A stretch of DNA of 64,000 bases from an uncultured Clostridia bacterium. Its GTDB lineage: Bacteria > Bacillota > Clostridia > UBA1381. How positions within the stretch are numbered: the first letter of the stretch is position 1; each line of letters begins with the position of its first letter. Positions 55,916 to 63,611 of the stretch are shown here, in pieces. The DNA lies in assembly GCA_944392335.1 (NCBI GenBank), contig CALXWJ010000017.1:1-64000 (forward strand), in the 5' to 3' direction. Position numbers and translations under genes: made by a program. The notes under the pieces were generated by a model. It worked only from the letters and a program-made list of their open reading frames with translations. It ran no database searches and was not told where the DNA came from.

Positions 55916-56136
55916 ATTTGCTTTTTGTTTATCACCTCCGTTATGTATTGTCATAAAATTTCAACATTCTCCTTTCTGTATGCACCATTAATTGCGTCCA
56001 TATAATCGTGCAGACTCTTTATCAGATAATTATCTTATAAATCTATTATAGCAAAAAAATATATTAAAAGATATTGCTTTTTTTCCTTTTTTTTGATAAA
56101 ATAAAATAACGGAAAAATACTTTAGAGGGTGATAAT

Positions 56137-57147
56137 ATGGATAATAAATATGGTATATCAGAAAGTGCCTGTTACTTATTCGAATATAGTTTTGATGTGG
56201 GAGTAAAAACAGAAGCGTTAAAAATAATCAATGGTGATTATATTGAGAGTGACACTTATATTGCAAGACATTTTATTGATTATTTTTTATTTAGTTATTA
56301 TCGCATAGGGAAACATTTGGGTTGTGAGCCGTTTAAAAATCCATTTCAAAAACCGTATGATGATTTTGGGGCAGCTCCTGTATTAAAACAGCTGTTAAAA
56401 AATGCTTTGTGTGCAGATAACAGAGAAAAAACTAAAATTTATTTTGAAAATATAGCACTTCTTCTTAAAAATAAGGAATGTCATAACGAGAAAGCATTAA
56501 AATGTTTGTGTGAATTTATGAATGTAAAAATGCCAGAATATGAAAGCGATTTAATAAATGACATTCCAATTGAACTATATGCTAATCAAGACAACAATCA
56601 TTGGTTTAACTATTTAAAAGAGAATACTAAACCGATAAAGAGAAAACATAAGCCGATTATAGCGGAAGGCAATGTAGGATTTGATAATGTTAATATAGTA
56701 TATAAAATCAATTCACTTTTAGATTTATGGTTAGCGAGTTTGTATATATTGTTTAATCTTAATGGAACAATAAAAATTTGTAGGAATTGCGGTAAACCGT
56801 TTGTATTATATAACCAGAAAAATAGGGTTTACTGCTCGGACAATAATAGTAACTGCGTACAAGAGGGCAGAAAAGCAAGGGAACGTGAGCGTTATAATAG
56901 TGTTCATATCAAATTGTATAAAAATATTCGTATGAAACTTAAATATAAGGGGGATACATGTTTAGATACTGTTTCTTCGATTAATGAATGGGAACAACTG
57001 GCAAAAAAATTTTCAGAAAAGTATAAAGATTATAAAAAAAAGAAAATATCTGATGATAAAATTATAGAATGGCTTAAATCTGTAGATATGCAGTATAAGA
57101 ATCATAAAAATACTGTTTTTGAATTGCCTGATATAGAGAAAGAATGA
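56137..57147 (+). CDS. DUF6076-like protein with CGNR-type zinc finger
   Basis: The 336-residue protein is mainly helical and has a zinc-binding segment ICRNCGKPF...YCSD...C at about residues 215-242, followed by EGRKARERERYN. This finger resembles the CGNR and DUF6076 families, which occur in mobile elements and toxin or regulator proteins. The C-terminal part is lysine-rich. The start ATG follows AGAGGGTG. It is transcribed away from the rep gene. Its function is not known. Confidence 0.65.
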   Translation: MDNKYGISESACYLFEYSFDVGVKTEALKIINGDYIESDTYIARHFIDYFLFSYYRIGKHLGCEPFKNPFQKPYDDFGAAPVLKQLLKNALCADNREKTKIYFENIALLLKNKECHNEKALKCLCEFMNVKMPEYESDLINDIPIELYANQDNNHWFNYLKENTKPIKRKHKPIIAEGNVGFDNVNIVYKINSLLDLWLASLYILFNLNGTIKICRNCGKPFVLYNQKNRVYCSDNNSNCVQEGRKARERERYNSVHIKLYKNIRMKLKYKGDTCLDTVSSINEWEQLAKKFSEKYKDYKKKKISDDKIIEWLKSVDMQYKNHKNTVFELPDIEKE

Positions 57148-57369
57148 GTGCATCCAAATAAAATATAAATATAAAAAATTTTGAGGCAAGCTGCTTATGG
57201 TAAAATAGTTAAAGCATTACAACATAATCTACTCCTGATAATTCCTAACCGTGCTGAGATGTCATATTTTGACTTAGGTTTATTCTTTTTAACAAACCTA
57301 TATAATCTTAATATTTGGTATAAAAAGTTTCTTAGAATTACAATCTGTAATGAAAAGAGGTAATACCCT

Positions 57370-57561
57370 ATGAATGAAACAAGCTGTAATGAAAAATCTT
57401 TTGCTACTGATGTTATATTTGCAAAAGATGTAATAAAAGATATGATAGACTCCATACATGATTATTGTCCGAGTGATTACCATATGCTTTTACCCACGCT
57501 TCATAAAGCATATGATTGCATGACACTAATACAATTTTATTTAAGAGATATTGCACAGTAA
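57370..57561 (+). CDS. Small protein of unknown function
   Basis: The 63-residue protein is helical, with DVIFAKDVIKDMIDSIHDYC and HMLLPTLHKAYDCMTLIQFYL. AAGAGG lies about 10 nt before the ATG. It follows the DUF6076-like gene on the same strand by 222 bp; that interval shows no other gene. It has no recognised family. Confidence 0.5.
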   Translation: MNETSCNEKSFATDVIFAKDVIKDMIDSIHDYCPSDYHMLLPTLHKAYDCMTLIQFYLRDIAQ

Positions 57562-57909
57562 CCATTACCAGAGTGTCTGAGCAACCTTAGAATAAACTTT
57601 TTTTTATTCTATAATATAAATTAATAACTTAAAAATATTACATAAGATGAGGGATTTTTCTATGCTTTGAAAAAGAGAAAATCCCCTGTTTTATGTAAAT
57701 CTCATTTTGGATTATATAATATAATATTATATCAAAATCCGTATTCATGTAAAGGCTAAAATGCATGATAAAATCCACCTTGACAGAAATACGGATTGTT
57801 GATTTTTTTTGTATTTACATAACATGTGTTTTAATTCTTACATAAAAGTGGAATAGTTCCATCATAAGATGAAATTGCTTTATTTTATGTAGTAATATAA
57901 ATACATCAT
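57562..57909. other. Structured noncoding interval with repeated TTACATAA motifs
   Basis: This 348-bp gap has a long inverted repeat built from TTACATAAGATGAGGGATTTT and AAAATCCCCTGTTTTATGTAA (57638-57698). Another pair, AATCCGTATT (about 57737) and AATACGGATT (about 57787), also lies here. TTACATAA or its complement occurs at 57638, 57689, 57815, 57838 and 57883. The repeated motif suggests protein binding, a small RNA or origin function. No ORF is supported. Confidence 0.5.
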
Positions 57910-58092
57910 TTATGGTTTTGGCTTTACAGAATTACTGCTACCACAAGACGGACAAACATTACTGTTTGCTTTTGTTTTATCCAAGTGAGGATATTTCCCT
58001 GCTTTTAAACAGTAATTACACCACGAAGCACCGCATTTTTCACAATAGAACATATTTGCTCCCGATGTTTTACATAATTGACAGTATGCCAT
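57910..58092 (-). CDS. Small zinc-ribbon protein
   Basis: The 60-residue protein has three CxxC or C..C pairs: CQLC, CEKCGASWCNYC and CPSCGSS, giving two zinc sites. AAGGAG precedes the ATG. It lies 47 bp after the TIR gene and is probably the last gene of the same operon. Such ribbons often mediate protein contacts. Confidence 0.75.
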   Translation of the reverse strand: MAYCQLCKTSGANMFYCEKCGASWCNYCLKAGKYPHLDKTKANSNVCPSCGSSNSVKPKP

Positions 58093-58139
58093 AATTTCAA
58101 CTCCTTAAAATTTATCATTATATTTTGTATTTTTATTTA

Positions 58140-60308
58140 TTATGGTTTCATTATAAAGGCATAATCATAACCATCGTATGTATCATCAATAGAGGTATTA
58201 AGTTCTCTTATATATGCGTTACATCCATTTATTTTGAAAATCAGATAGCCGTCTCCATATTCTTTTCTTTCAAAATTACCAAGTTTATTCTTCAAGTCAG
58301 TTTCAGTCCTAGGTCCATTATAATCTATTGTCATAGAGTTAAATATATCGGCTAATTTCATAGCACAGCCAATCACATTATTTTGCTTGTCAAATAAGAT
58401 AAGTGTATAGCTTTCATCTAAAACCCGTCCACATTTTTCGAACTTCAAATAACCAGATATATCATAGATATCTCGATTATTTGAGATATATCCCGCACCT
58501 ACATTATCCATACTGAAAAGGTTTTTTGAATCGGATTTGATTTTTTCCACTGATGGATTGTTTTTAAGCATAGTAGTTATATAATCAACAGAACTAAATC
58601 TGGCTTTAACCGTACTAATCTTTGAAATTGTATTCCCTGAAACCATACTTAAAATTATTGCTATGGTAACACCAATGGCAGTAACCATCTTGGACTTTTT
58701 CTTTGATTTTTCTACTTTTTTATTTAATTCAATTTCAAATTCTTTTTCGTTATCAAGCGTTGTTTTTATGTATGCTTTAAAATTAGGTGTTGAGAACAAA
58801 AGCATCGGAACAATTATCACAGCAGTTAAAGCAAGTAAAAATATGCTAAAAAATCCGACATCAAACGTACTGTCTCCATAATTAAGGACTTTGGCACCTA
58901 TAATTATAGCAACTATAGCAAATACAAAGAATATTGCAAATTGGATACATAAAAACTTTTTATATTCTGTTTTATTAGCTTTAACAACATTTATAATATA
59001 GTTTTGAAATGCTTGTTTTTTTTCGTTTTTTTCACGCAGCTCTTTTTCCATTTGTTTGAACTTGTTTAACGAAGATGTATTATATTCTTCCAATCTTTGT
59101 TTTAATTCATTATCAGCAAATCGTAATGCTTTTTTATAGTTTGAGGAATTACTGAAATCAATAGCCCGATTAGCAAGATTTTGTTCTCGGTTCACACTAA
59201 CCTCAATCATTAATTTTCCTATATAAGCTTTTACATTTTCAGGTTCAATATTTAACACTTTTTCCAACAAATCATTAGCTTTTGTCCATTCAGCTTCTTC
59301 CAAAAACATAAAAGCACGTTTTAGCATGGATTCTGATTCTGCCTTATAATCCCGAACTGATTGAATAGGCTGAAAAACTGTTGTTTTTGGGGGTTCGTTT
59401 TTGTTGTTAAGTATTTTTTTAATACCACGAATTAAATCCTGTAAAAAGCCGATTTTGTTCATATCTTGACTTTGAAACATAGATAATTCATCGGGTAAAT
59501 CATAAGCGTCCATATCCTTATAGCAGGGAATGATAACTTTATTTTTATCTTTTCTTGAAAGTGCTAAAAATCTTGACCACTCATTCTTTACCCATACCGC
59601 ATTAAAATTATCTTTTTTAGTACCGACAACAAGCATAACTTTTGAAGAATTAAGAGCAGAAAAGATATAAGGCTCATATTCTTGTCCTAACTTATCTTCA
59701 AGCGTTATTCTTGAAAAGAATACTTTATACCCCTCGTTTACCAACTGCGAATAAATATCCTGTGCAAGCACACTATCCATCGTACGCTTACCGCTGTTGT
59801 CTGTTTCCTTATAGCATATAAAAATATCATATGCTTCTTCGCTATCAGCAACCGAAAGTATATTTTTTTGTATCTCTGCTATTTTTTCAGCTTCATTTGT
59901 ATATAATTTTTCAGCGTCATAATCTAAAGCATATTTAAGAGCCGATTTATAATCTAAATCTGATAATATTGATTCATGCTGTAATCTATGACAAGTCGGA
60001 ATCCGTTTATGTGTCTTAGGGTCTTCTACATATTCTATACCATACTTAGATAATACAAGTCCCCAATATGCTTCTGCATTCTCATTGTCTTCCTCTAATA
60101 TACTTTCATATGTAGCAATGGCCTTATCAAACTCATTTTGTTGTCTGTAGTGCGTTGCTCTATTGAATAAATTGAGAACACGCTCGTCATTCGCTTTAGG
60201 TAATGTCATTGTACTGCCGCATGAATCACAAGTACCTATATTTTGCCCTTCTACGGCTTCAAGATTACCACCGCACATCTTACATTTAAATACTGCCAAA
60301 CTAGTCAC
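58140..60308 (-). CDS. Zinc ribbon-TPR-TIR-TPR membrane protein
   Basis: The 722-residue protein has, in order: an N-terminal zinc ribbon (CKMCGG...CDSCGS, 9-30), TPR-like helices (45-85), a TIR domain (about 158-290), a second TPR pair (about 325-400), a coiled coil (405-435), three membrane helices (about 452-471, 485-505, 541-557) and a C-terminal soluble domain. In the TIR, YDIFICYKE starts the fold, and E212 in GQEYEPYIF lies where catalytic Glu sits in SARM1-like NADases. It may be a NAD-consuming effector or a scaffold. It follows a small zinc-ribbon protein and an SPFH protein in one operon. Confidence 0.85.
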   Translation of the reverse strand: MTSLAVFKCKMCGGNLEAVEGQNIGTCDSCGSTMTLPKANDERVLNLFNRATHYRQQNEFDKAIATYESILEEDNENAEAYWGLVLSKYGIEYVEDPKTHKRIPTCHRLQHESILSDLDYKSALKYALDYDAEKLYTNEAEKIAEIQKNILSVADSEEAYDIFICYKETDNSGKRTMDSVLAQDIYSQLVNEGYKVFFSRITLEDKLGQEYEPYIFSALNSSKVMLVVGTKKDNFNAVWVKNEWSRFLALSRKDKNKVIIPCYKDMDAYDLPDELSMFQSQDMNKIGFLQDLIRGIKKILNNKNEPPKTTVFQPIQSVRDYKAESESMLKRAFMFLEEAEWTKANDLLEKVLNIEPENVKAYIGKLMIEVSVNREQNLANRAIDFSNSSNYKKALRFADNELKQRLEEYNTSSLNKFKQMEKELREKNEKKQAFQNYIINVVKANKTEYKKFLCIQFAIFFVFAIVAIIIGAKVLNYGDSTFDVGFFSIFLLALTAVIIVPMLLFSTPNFKAYIKTTLDNEKEFEIELNKKVEKSKKKSKMVTAIGVTIAIILSMVSGNTISKISTVKARFSSVDYITTMLKNNPSVEKIKSDSKNLFSMDNVGAGYISNNRDIYDISGYLKFEKCGRVLDESYTLILFDKQNNVIGCAMKLADIFNSMTIDYNGPRTETDLKNKLGNFERKEYGDGYLIFKINGCNAYIRELNTSIDDTYDGYDYAFIMKP

Positions 60309-60364
60309 CCCTTATGAATTCTTATTTGGTATTTCTGCGATAACGTTTAAAATTTCCATATTCT

Positions 60365-60748
60365 TTATGATTCTTTTGCTTTTTTATAAATAACAGTATT
60401 CTCTAACATAATTTCATTTAGCTTGTCGCAAACAACATATACTTGCATATGTTCCATGGCAGATTTTATATTCTTCATTGACTTATATTCAAAGATTTCA
60501 TATATCTTGTGTTCTTTGCCGTTGTCGAAAATAAGTATATCATCTAAGGTAAGCTGGGTTTGAGTTTCTCCGACTAACATACTCTTATCCGTTTTTCCTA
60601 TTTGAGAATTGTTAGATGAACCTGTAATGCGTAATGCGGGTTCTAAAACTTCATCTCTTCTCAAGGCTTTTCCGCATTTCTCACATATAAATATTTTGCC
60701 GTCTTTTTTTAGGTTTCCTATACAAAAATTGCATTTTAATGTTGTCAT
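60365..60748 (-). CDS. Zinc-ribbon protein of the SPFH/TIR operon
   Basis: The 127-residue protein has an N-terminal zinc ribbon CNFCIGN...CEKCGKALRRDE (5-25) and a C-terminal domain of about 80 residues without known family (DDILIFDNGKEHKIYEIFEYKSM). It lies between the TIR gene (56 bp) and the small membrane protein (17 bp). AAGGAG precedes the start. It may connect the other parts of the system. Confidence 0.75.
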   Translation of the reverse strand: MTTLKCNFCIGNLKKDGKIFICEKCGKALRRDEVLEPALRITGSSNNSQIGKTDKSMLVGETQTQLTLDDILIFDNGKEHKIYEIFEYKSMKNIKSAMEHMQVYVVCDKLNEIMLENTVIYKKAKES

Positions 60749-60765
60749 AACAGTTACTCCTTATT

Positions 60766-61203
60766 TTAATTCCAATATGTAGATTTTTCTTTTTCAAATT
60801 CTCTGTGTTTTTCTTCTGCTTTTGTATCAATTTTTTCTATATATTCATTCCCTGCATTTAAAGCTATAGCACGAATAACAAATACCGCTAAAATTGCTAT
60901 ATGTACTACTACGGTTATCAAAACAGGAAAATGCTTATAATAGACTATAATACATGCTATAACCGAAACAACTGTACTTACTACTGCGTATGTTACAGCA
61001 GTATAAATATAAGCAAATGCTTGCGGTGCCTTATTATTACCCTTTCCATACACGTAAAGACTTAAAGCTATACTGCCTATTGCTATAAGTGAAAAAATAT
61101 GTGATACCACAAATGTGGCTGTTATCGGTACTACTAAATACAATAATGACACTACAACAGCCGCAATCACAGAGCATAAAATAATTCTTATATTATTATT
61201 CAT
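60766..61203 (-). CDS. Small membrane protein of the SPFH/TIR operon
   Basis: The protein of about 145 residues has four membrane helices (roughly residues 7-29, 33-52, 63-87 and 92-113) and a charged C-terminal tail (KIDTKAEEKHREFEKEK). The ATG at 61203 overlaps the stop of the SPFH gene, so they are coupled; ATG at 61209 or GTG at 61212 are alternatives. No family is recognised. Confidence 0.72.
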   Translation of the reverse strand: MNNNIRIILCSVIAAVVVSLLYLVVPITATFVVSHIFSLIAIGSIALSLYVYGKGNNKAPQAFAYIYTAVTYAVVSTVVSVIACIIVYYKHFPVLITVVVHIAILAVFVIRAIALNAGNEYIEKIDTKAEEKHREFEKEKSTYWN

Positions 61204-62455
61204 TTTCATCACCGCCTAACTTATATCCACATTCAAGACAAAATTTTGCACCATGTGGAATTTCATTACCGCATTTAGGGCAAGTAAGTTGTAATTTGTT
61301 TCCACACTCCATGCAGAATTTGCCTTTAGGTGTTTTCTTTCCACAATGCGGGCAAATCATTTCATTATCAGATAATAATTCTATTTTTGTACCACACTCT
61401 AAACAGAACTTTGCATTTTGGGGTACAGTGTTACCACATTTAGGACAGGTAACATTTTTATTATTTATCTGCTGTGAATTTACAGCGTTTCCTATACTAT
61501 CATTAACAAGACCACCGACAGTACCGCCAACACCTGCCATAACACCAAGTCCTATACCGAGATTAGACATATTTCCGCTTCCCTCATTACCTGCAACAGT
61601 TTGTGCAACATCAAATCCACGTTCCTGTTGATAGGTATAGCCTTCTATATTTCGTTTCTGTGCCAACCCCTCTGCTTCAAGTATCATTTTTTGCTTTTCT
61701 GTTTCTTGCTCAATAATGCTGACACTTTGCTGTAGTCTCGCTTCTGCAATATCAGCATATTGTCTGAAGTGAATTTCTTTAAATCTCTTATAGATTCTAT
61801 CTTCTTCGGGTTTAACTATTGTTGTTACAAAAAAGTGTACAAGAGATACTCCGTATTCATCAAAGTCGGGAATAAGCATATCTTGTAAATCATTTGAAAT
61901 TTCTGTTAAATATTCATCTATCTGAAAAATGTTGATTTTATTTGTTCTGATATAGGTTGACAGATAGGTTTTGAACTTAGTCATTAAAAATGCTCTAAAT
62001 TTTTGTGTTAAACCAATCTGTGTCAATCCGTTTTCAGTACCTATAACTTTTACAAGCAGTTTCTTACCGTCTTTAACTCTTAAAGTCATTTCACCGCTTG
62101 CACCAATCTGAATAGGAAAGTTATATGTAGGCTCTACATATTCAACCTTACTGTCTGTACCCCATTTAACAGCCATTTGCTCTGTTTTATTGACAAAATA
62201 TACTTCACAATGAAAAGGCGTTTTATCATTAAATGACTTGTTGTAGAATTTATTGATTAATGGTATATTTTGTGTTTCTAATGTATGTCTGCCTGCTTCA
62301 AATACGTCTAAAATCTGACCGTTCATATAGAATACAGCTTGTTGTGACTCGTGCACTATAAGCTGTGTTTGAGTATTAAAATCTTCAATAGGTGACTTCC
62401 ATATAAATGTTGTATTGTCACCCTCATACTTGATAATTTGTGCTATATCAGCCAT
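61196..62455 (-). CDS. SPFH/band-7 protein with three zinc ribbons (YdjI/virion-core type)
   Basis: The 419-residue protein has an SPFH-like core (about 20-225: IVHESQQAVFYMNGQ, NKINIFQIDEYL, FDEYGVSLVHFFVTTI), a coiled helix (225-275), a Gly-rich linker (290-325) and three zinc ribbons (337-354, 368-384, 392-409; CPKCG...FCLECG). It resembles YdjI of Bacillus subtilis and the viral 'virion core' family. SPFH proteins form membrane platforms, and YdjGHI in Bacillus recruit PspA upon membrane stress. It leads the operon, behind a consensus promoter and a divergent RHH gene. Confidence 0.85.
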   Translation of the reverse strand: MADIAQIIKYEGDNTTFIWKSPIEDFNTQTQLIVHESQQAVFYMNGQILDVFEAGRHTLETQNIPLINKFYNKSFNDKTPFHCEVYFVNKTEQMAVKWGTDSKVEYVEPTYNFPIQIGASGEMTLRVKDGKKLLVKVIGTENGLTQIGLTQKFRAFLMTKFKTYLSTYIRTNKINIFQIDEYLTEISNDLQDMLIPDFDEYGVSLVHFFVTTIVKPEEDRIYKRFKEIHFRQYADIAEARLQQSVSIIEQETEKQKMILEAEGLAQKRNIEGYTYQQERGFDVAQTVAGNEGSGNMSNLGIGLGVMAGVGGTVGGLVNDSIGNAVNSQQINNKNVTCPKCGNTVPQNAKFCLECGTKIELLSDNEMICPHCGKKTPKGKFCMECGNKLQLTCPKCGNEIPHGAKFCLECGYKLGGDENE

Positions 62456-62491
62456 ATTTTCACCACCTTTTATATTTTTTTGTTTTTTTAC

Positions 62492-62520
62492 ATTTTATCA
62501 CATATAAACACATTTGTCAA
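62492..62520 (-). promoter_or_regulatory. Sigma-A promoter of the SPFH/TIR operon
   Basis: On the minus strand TTGACA (62520-62515), a 17-bp spacer and TAAAAT (62497-62492) lie about 37 bp before the SPFH start. Confidence 0.9.
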
Positions 62521-62523
62521 CTG

Positions 62524-62589
62524 CAATTTGCACGCAATGTTAAGTTACATAAAATATGTATATGATTTTACACAATTTGCATATATAAT
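62524..62589 (+). promoter_or_regulatory. Divergent regulatory region of the RHH gene
   Basis: The region holds direct repeats of CAATTTGCA (62524-62532 and 62573-62581), a TTACATAAAA motif (62545-62554) and the -10 box TATAAT (62584-62589) of the RHH gene. The same TTACATAAAA motif recurs in 57562-57909. It is a likely operator for the small RHH protein and, by overlap, may control the SPFH operon. Confidence 0.5.
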
Positions 62590-62610
62590 ATAGTTGAAGG
62601 AGTTGATTAC

Positions 62611-62799
62611 ATGTTTAAAGTACGTCATACGGAAGAAACAACAAACAGGACATTTCGATTTCCAAAATCATTACTTGATAAAATGTCTGTTATTGCTCAA
62701 AGAGAAAACGTATCATTAAACAGCTTTGTTGTTCAATGCTGTGAATATGCTATGAGTAACTTTCAAGAGTCAGATAACGAAAAAGAAACAGACAACTAA
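62611..62799 (+). CDS. Ribbon-helix-helix (CopG/Arc-like) DNA-binding protein
   Basis: The 62-residue protein has a ribbon-helix-helix pattern: the beta strand RTFRFPKSL, helix LLDKMSVIAQREN, turn VSLNSF and helix VVQCCEYAMSNF. Such proteins bind operators as dimers, mostly as repressors. GAAGGAG lies before the ATG. It is divergent from the SPFH operon and shares the intergenic region with it. It may be autoregulatory. Confidence 0.82.
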   Translation: MFKVRHTEETTNRTFRFPKSLLDKMSVIAQRENVSLNSFVVQCCEYAMSNFQESDNEKETDN

Positions 62800-62814
62800 G
62801 GTCTGTTTCGGTTT
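62785..62814 (+). terminator. Terminator overlapping the end of the RHH gene
   Basis: Stem GAAACAGAC (62785-62793) / GTCTGTTTC (62801-62809), with a 7-nt loop and then GGTTTCT. The 5' arm lies in the last codons of the gene. Confidence 0.8.
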
Positions 62815-62827
62815 CTAAAGAGCCTGA

Positions 62828-63595
62828 CTAACTTCTTCTATATATCTCTTTTGACAATGGAATAGTCTTTTCAATACACTCATATTGATTTTTTGCTGTG
62901 ATTTTAAATTCAACGGAAATTTCATCATAGTTGTTTTCAATGATTGTATTTCCAAAGGAATCTATAATACCAATGCCGTTTTCGCTTTCAGCAATATTGC
63001 AGATATTACGCTGATTTATTACTATGGATTCATTTATAGGATATTGATAATATGTATATCCGTTTTTCTCAGGATAAAGAAACATACTGTATCTTGCGTC
63101 ATAGAACACAGCACCCTTATCTGTATCACCGTAATAAACATAACAAGATTCATTATATGTATTATATTTTCTTTTGTAAATGATTTCTCCTGTTTCTTCA
63201 TAAATAATATATTGATATTCTTTATCATAACAATACATATAAGGCATATCAACTGTTATTTCATCAAAATCCATTATTTTACCCGTTACTGAATTATAAT
63301 ACCTTGTTCCGCAGTCATTACTAAAAAACAAATTGTGGTTAATATTATCAACAATATCATATTCACATCTGCAAAGTATGTCTGCATGATTTTCTTCTAC
63401 TTTGCACATGCCTATTTTACCGTTTTTGTATAAAATAAATGTGTTAATGCCATACAGAAAAATGTTGTCATATTCTTCATTGATAATATGAGTATTATCA
63501 TTACTGTTTATAATCCCGTATTTCTCATTATGTACTATTTTTAAATTATCTGATGTATTGTTGCCAAAAACTCTGTTTCTTACCGTATAAAGCAT
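62828..63595 (-). CDS. WG-repeat-like beta-repeat protein
   Basis: The 255-residue protein is built of short repeats of the WG type, such as KYGIINSNDNTHIINEEYDNI (first part) and GIGIIDSFGNTIIENNYDEI near the end, with other weaker ones between. The repeats form beta-hairpins in related proteins and are probable protein-interaction modules. No signal peptide is seen, so it should be cytoplasmic. It lies 16 bp after the recombinase stop and may be in the same transcript. Function is unknown. Confidence 0.68.
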   Translation of the reverse strand: MLYTVRNRVFGNNTSDNLKIVHNEKYGIINSNDNTHIINEEYDNIFLYGINTFILYKNGKIGMCKVEENHADILCRCEYDIVDNINHNLFFSNDCGTRYYNSVTGKIMDFDEITVDMPYMYCYDKEYQYIIYEETGEIIYKRKYNTYNESCYVYYGDTDKGAVFYDARYSMFLYPEKNGYTYYQYPINESIVINQRNICNIAESENGIGIIDSFGNTIIENNYDEISVEFKITAKNQYECIEKTIPLSKEIYRRS

Positions 63596-63611
63596 ATTAA
63601 TTCTTCTTTCT

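Noticed and set aside
57181-57363. 60-residue frame after the DUF6076-like gene
   Set aside because: It starts at a TTG without a ribosome site in AT-rich DNA and has no recognisable pattern.
58125-58355. 76-residue plus-strand frame opposite the TIR gene end
   Set aside because: It is a shadow of the TIR gene with no ribosome site.
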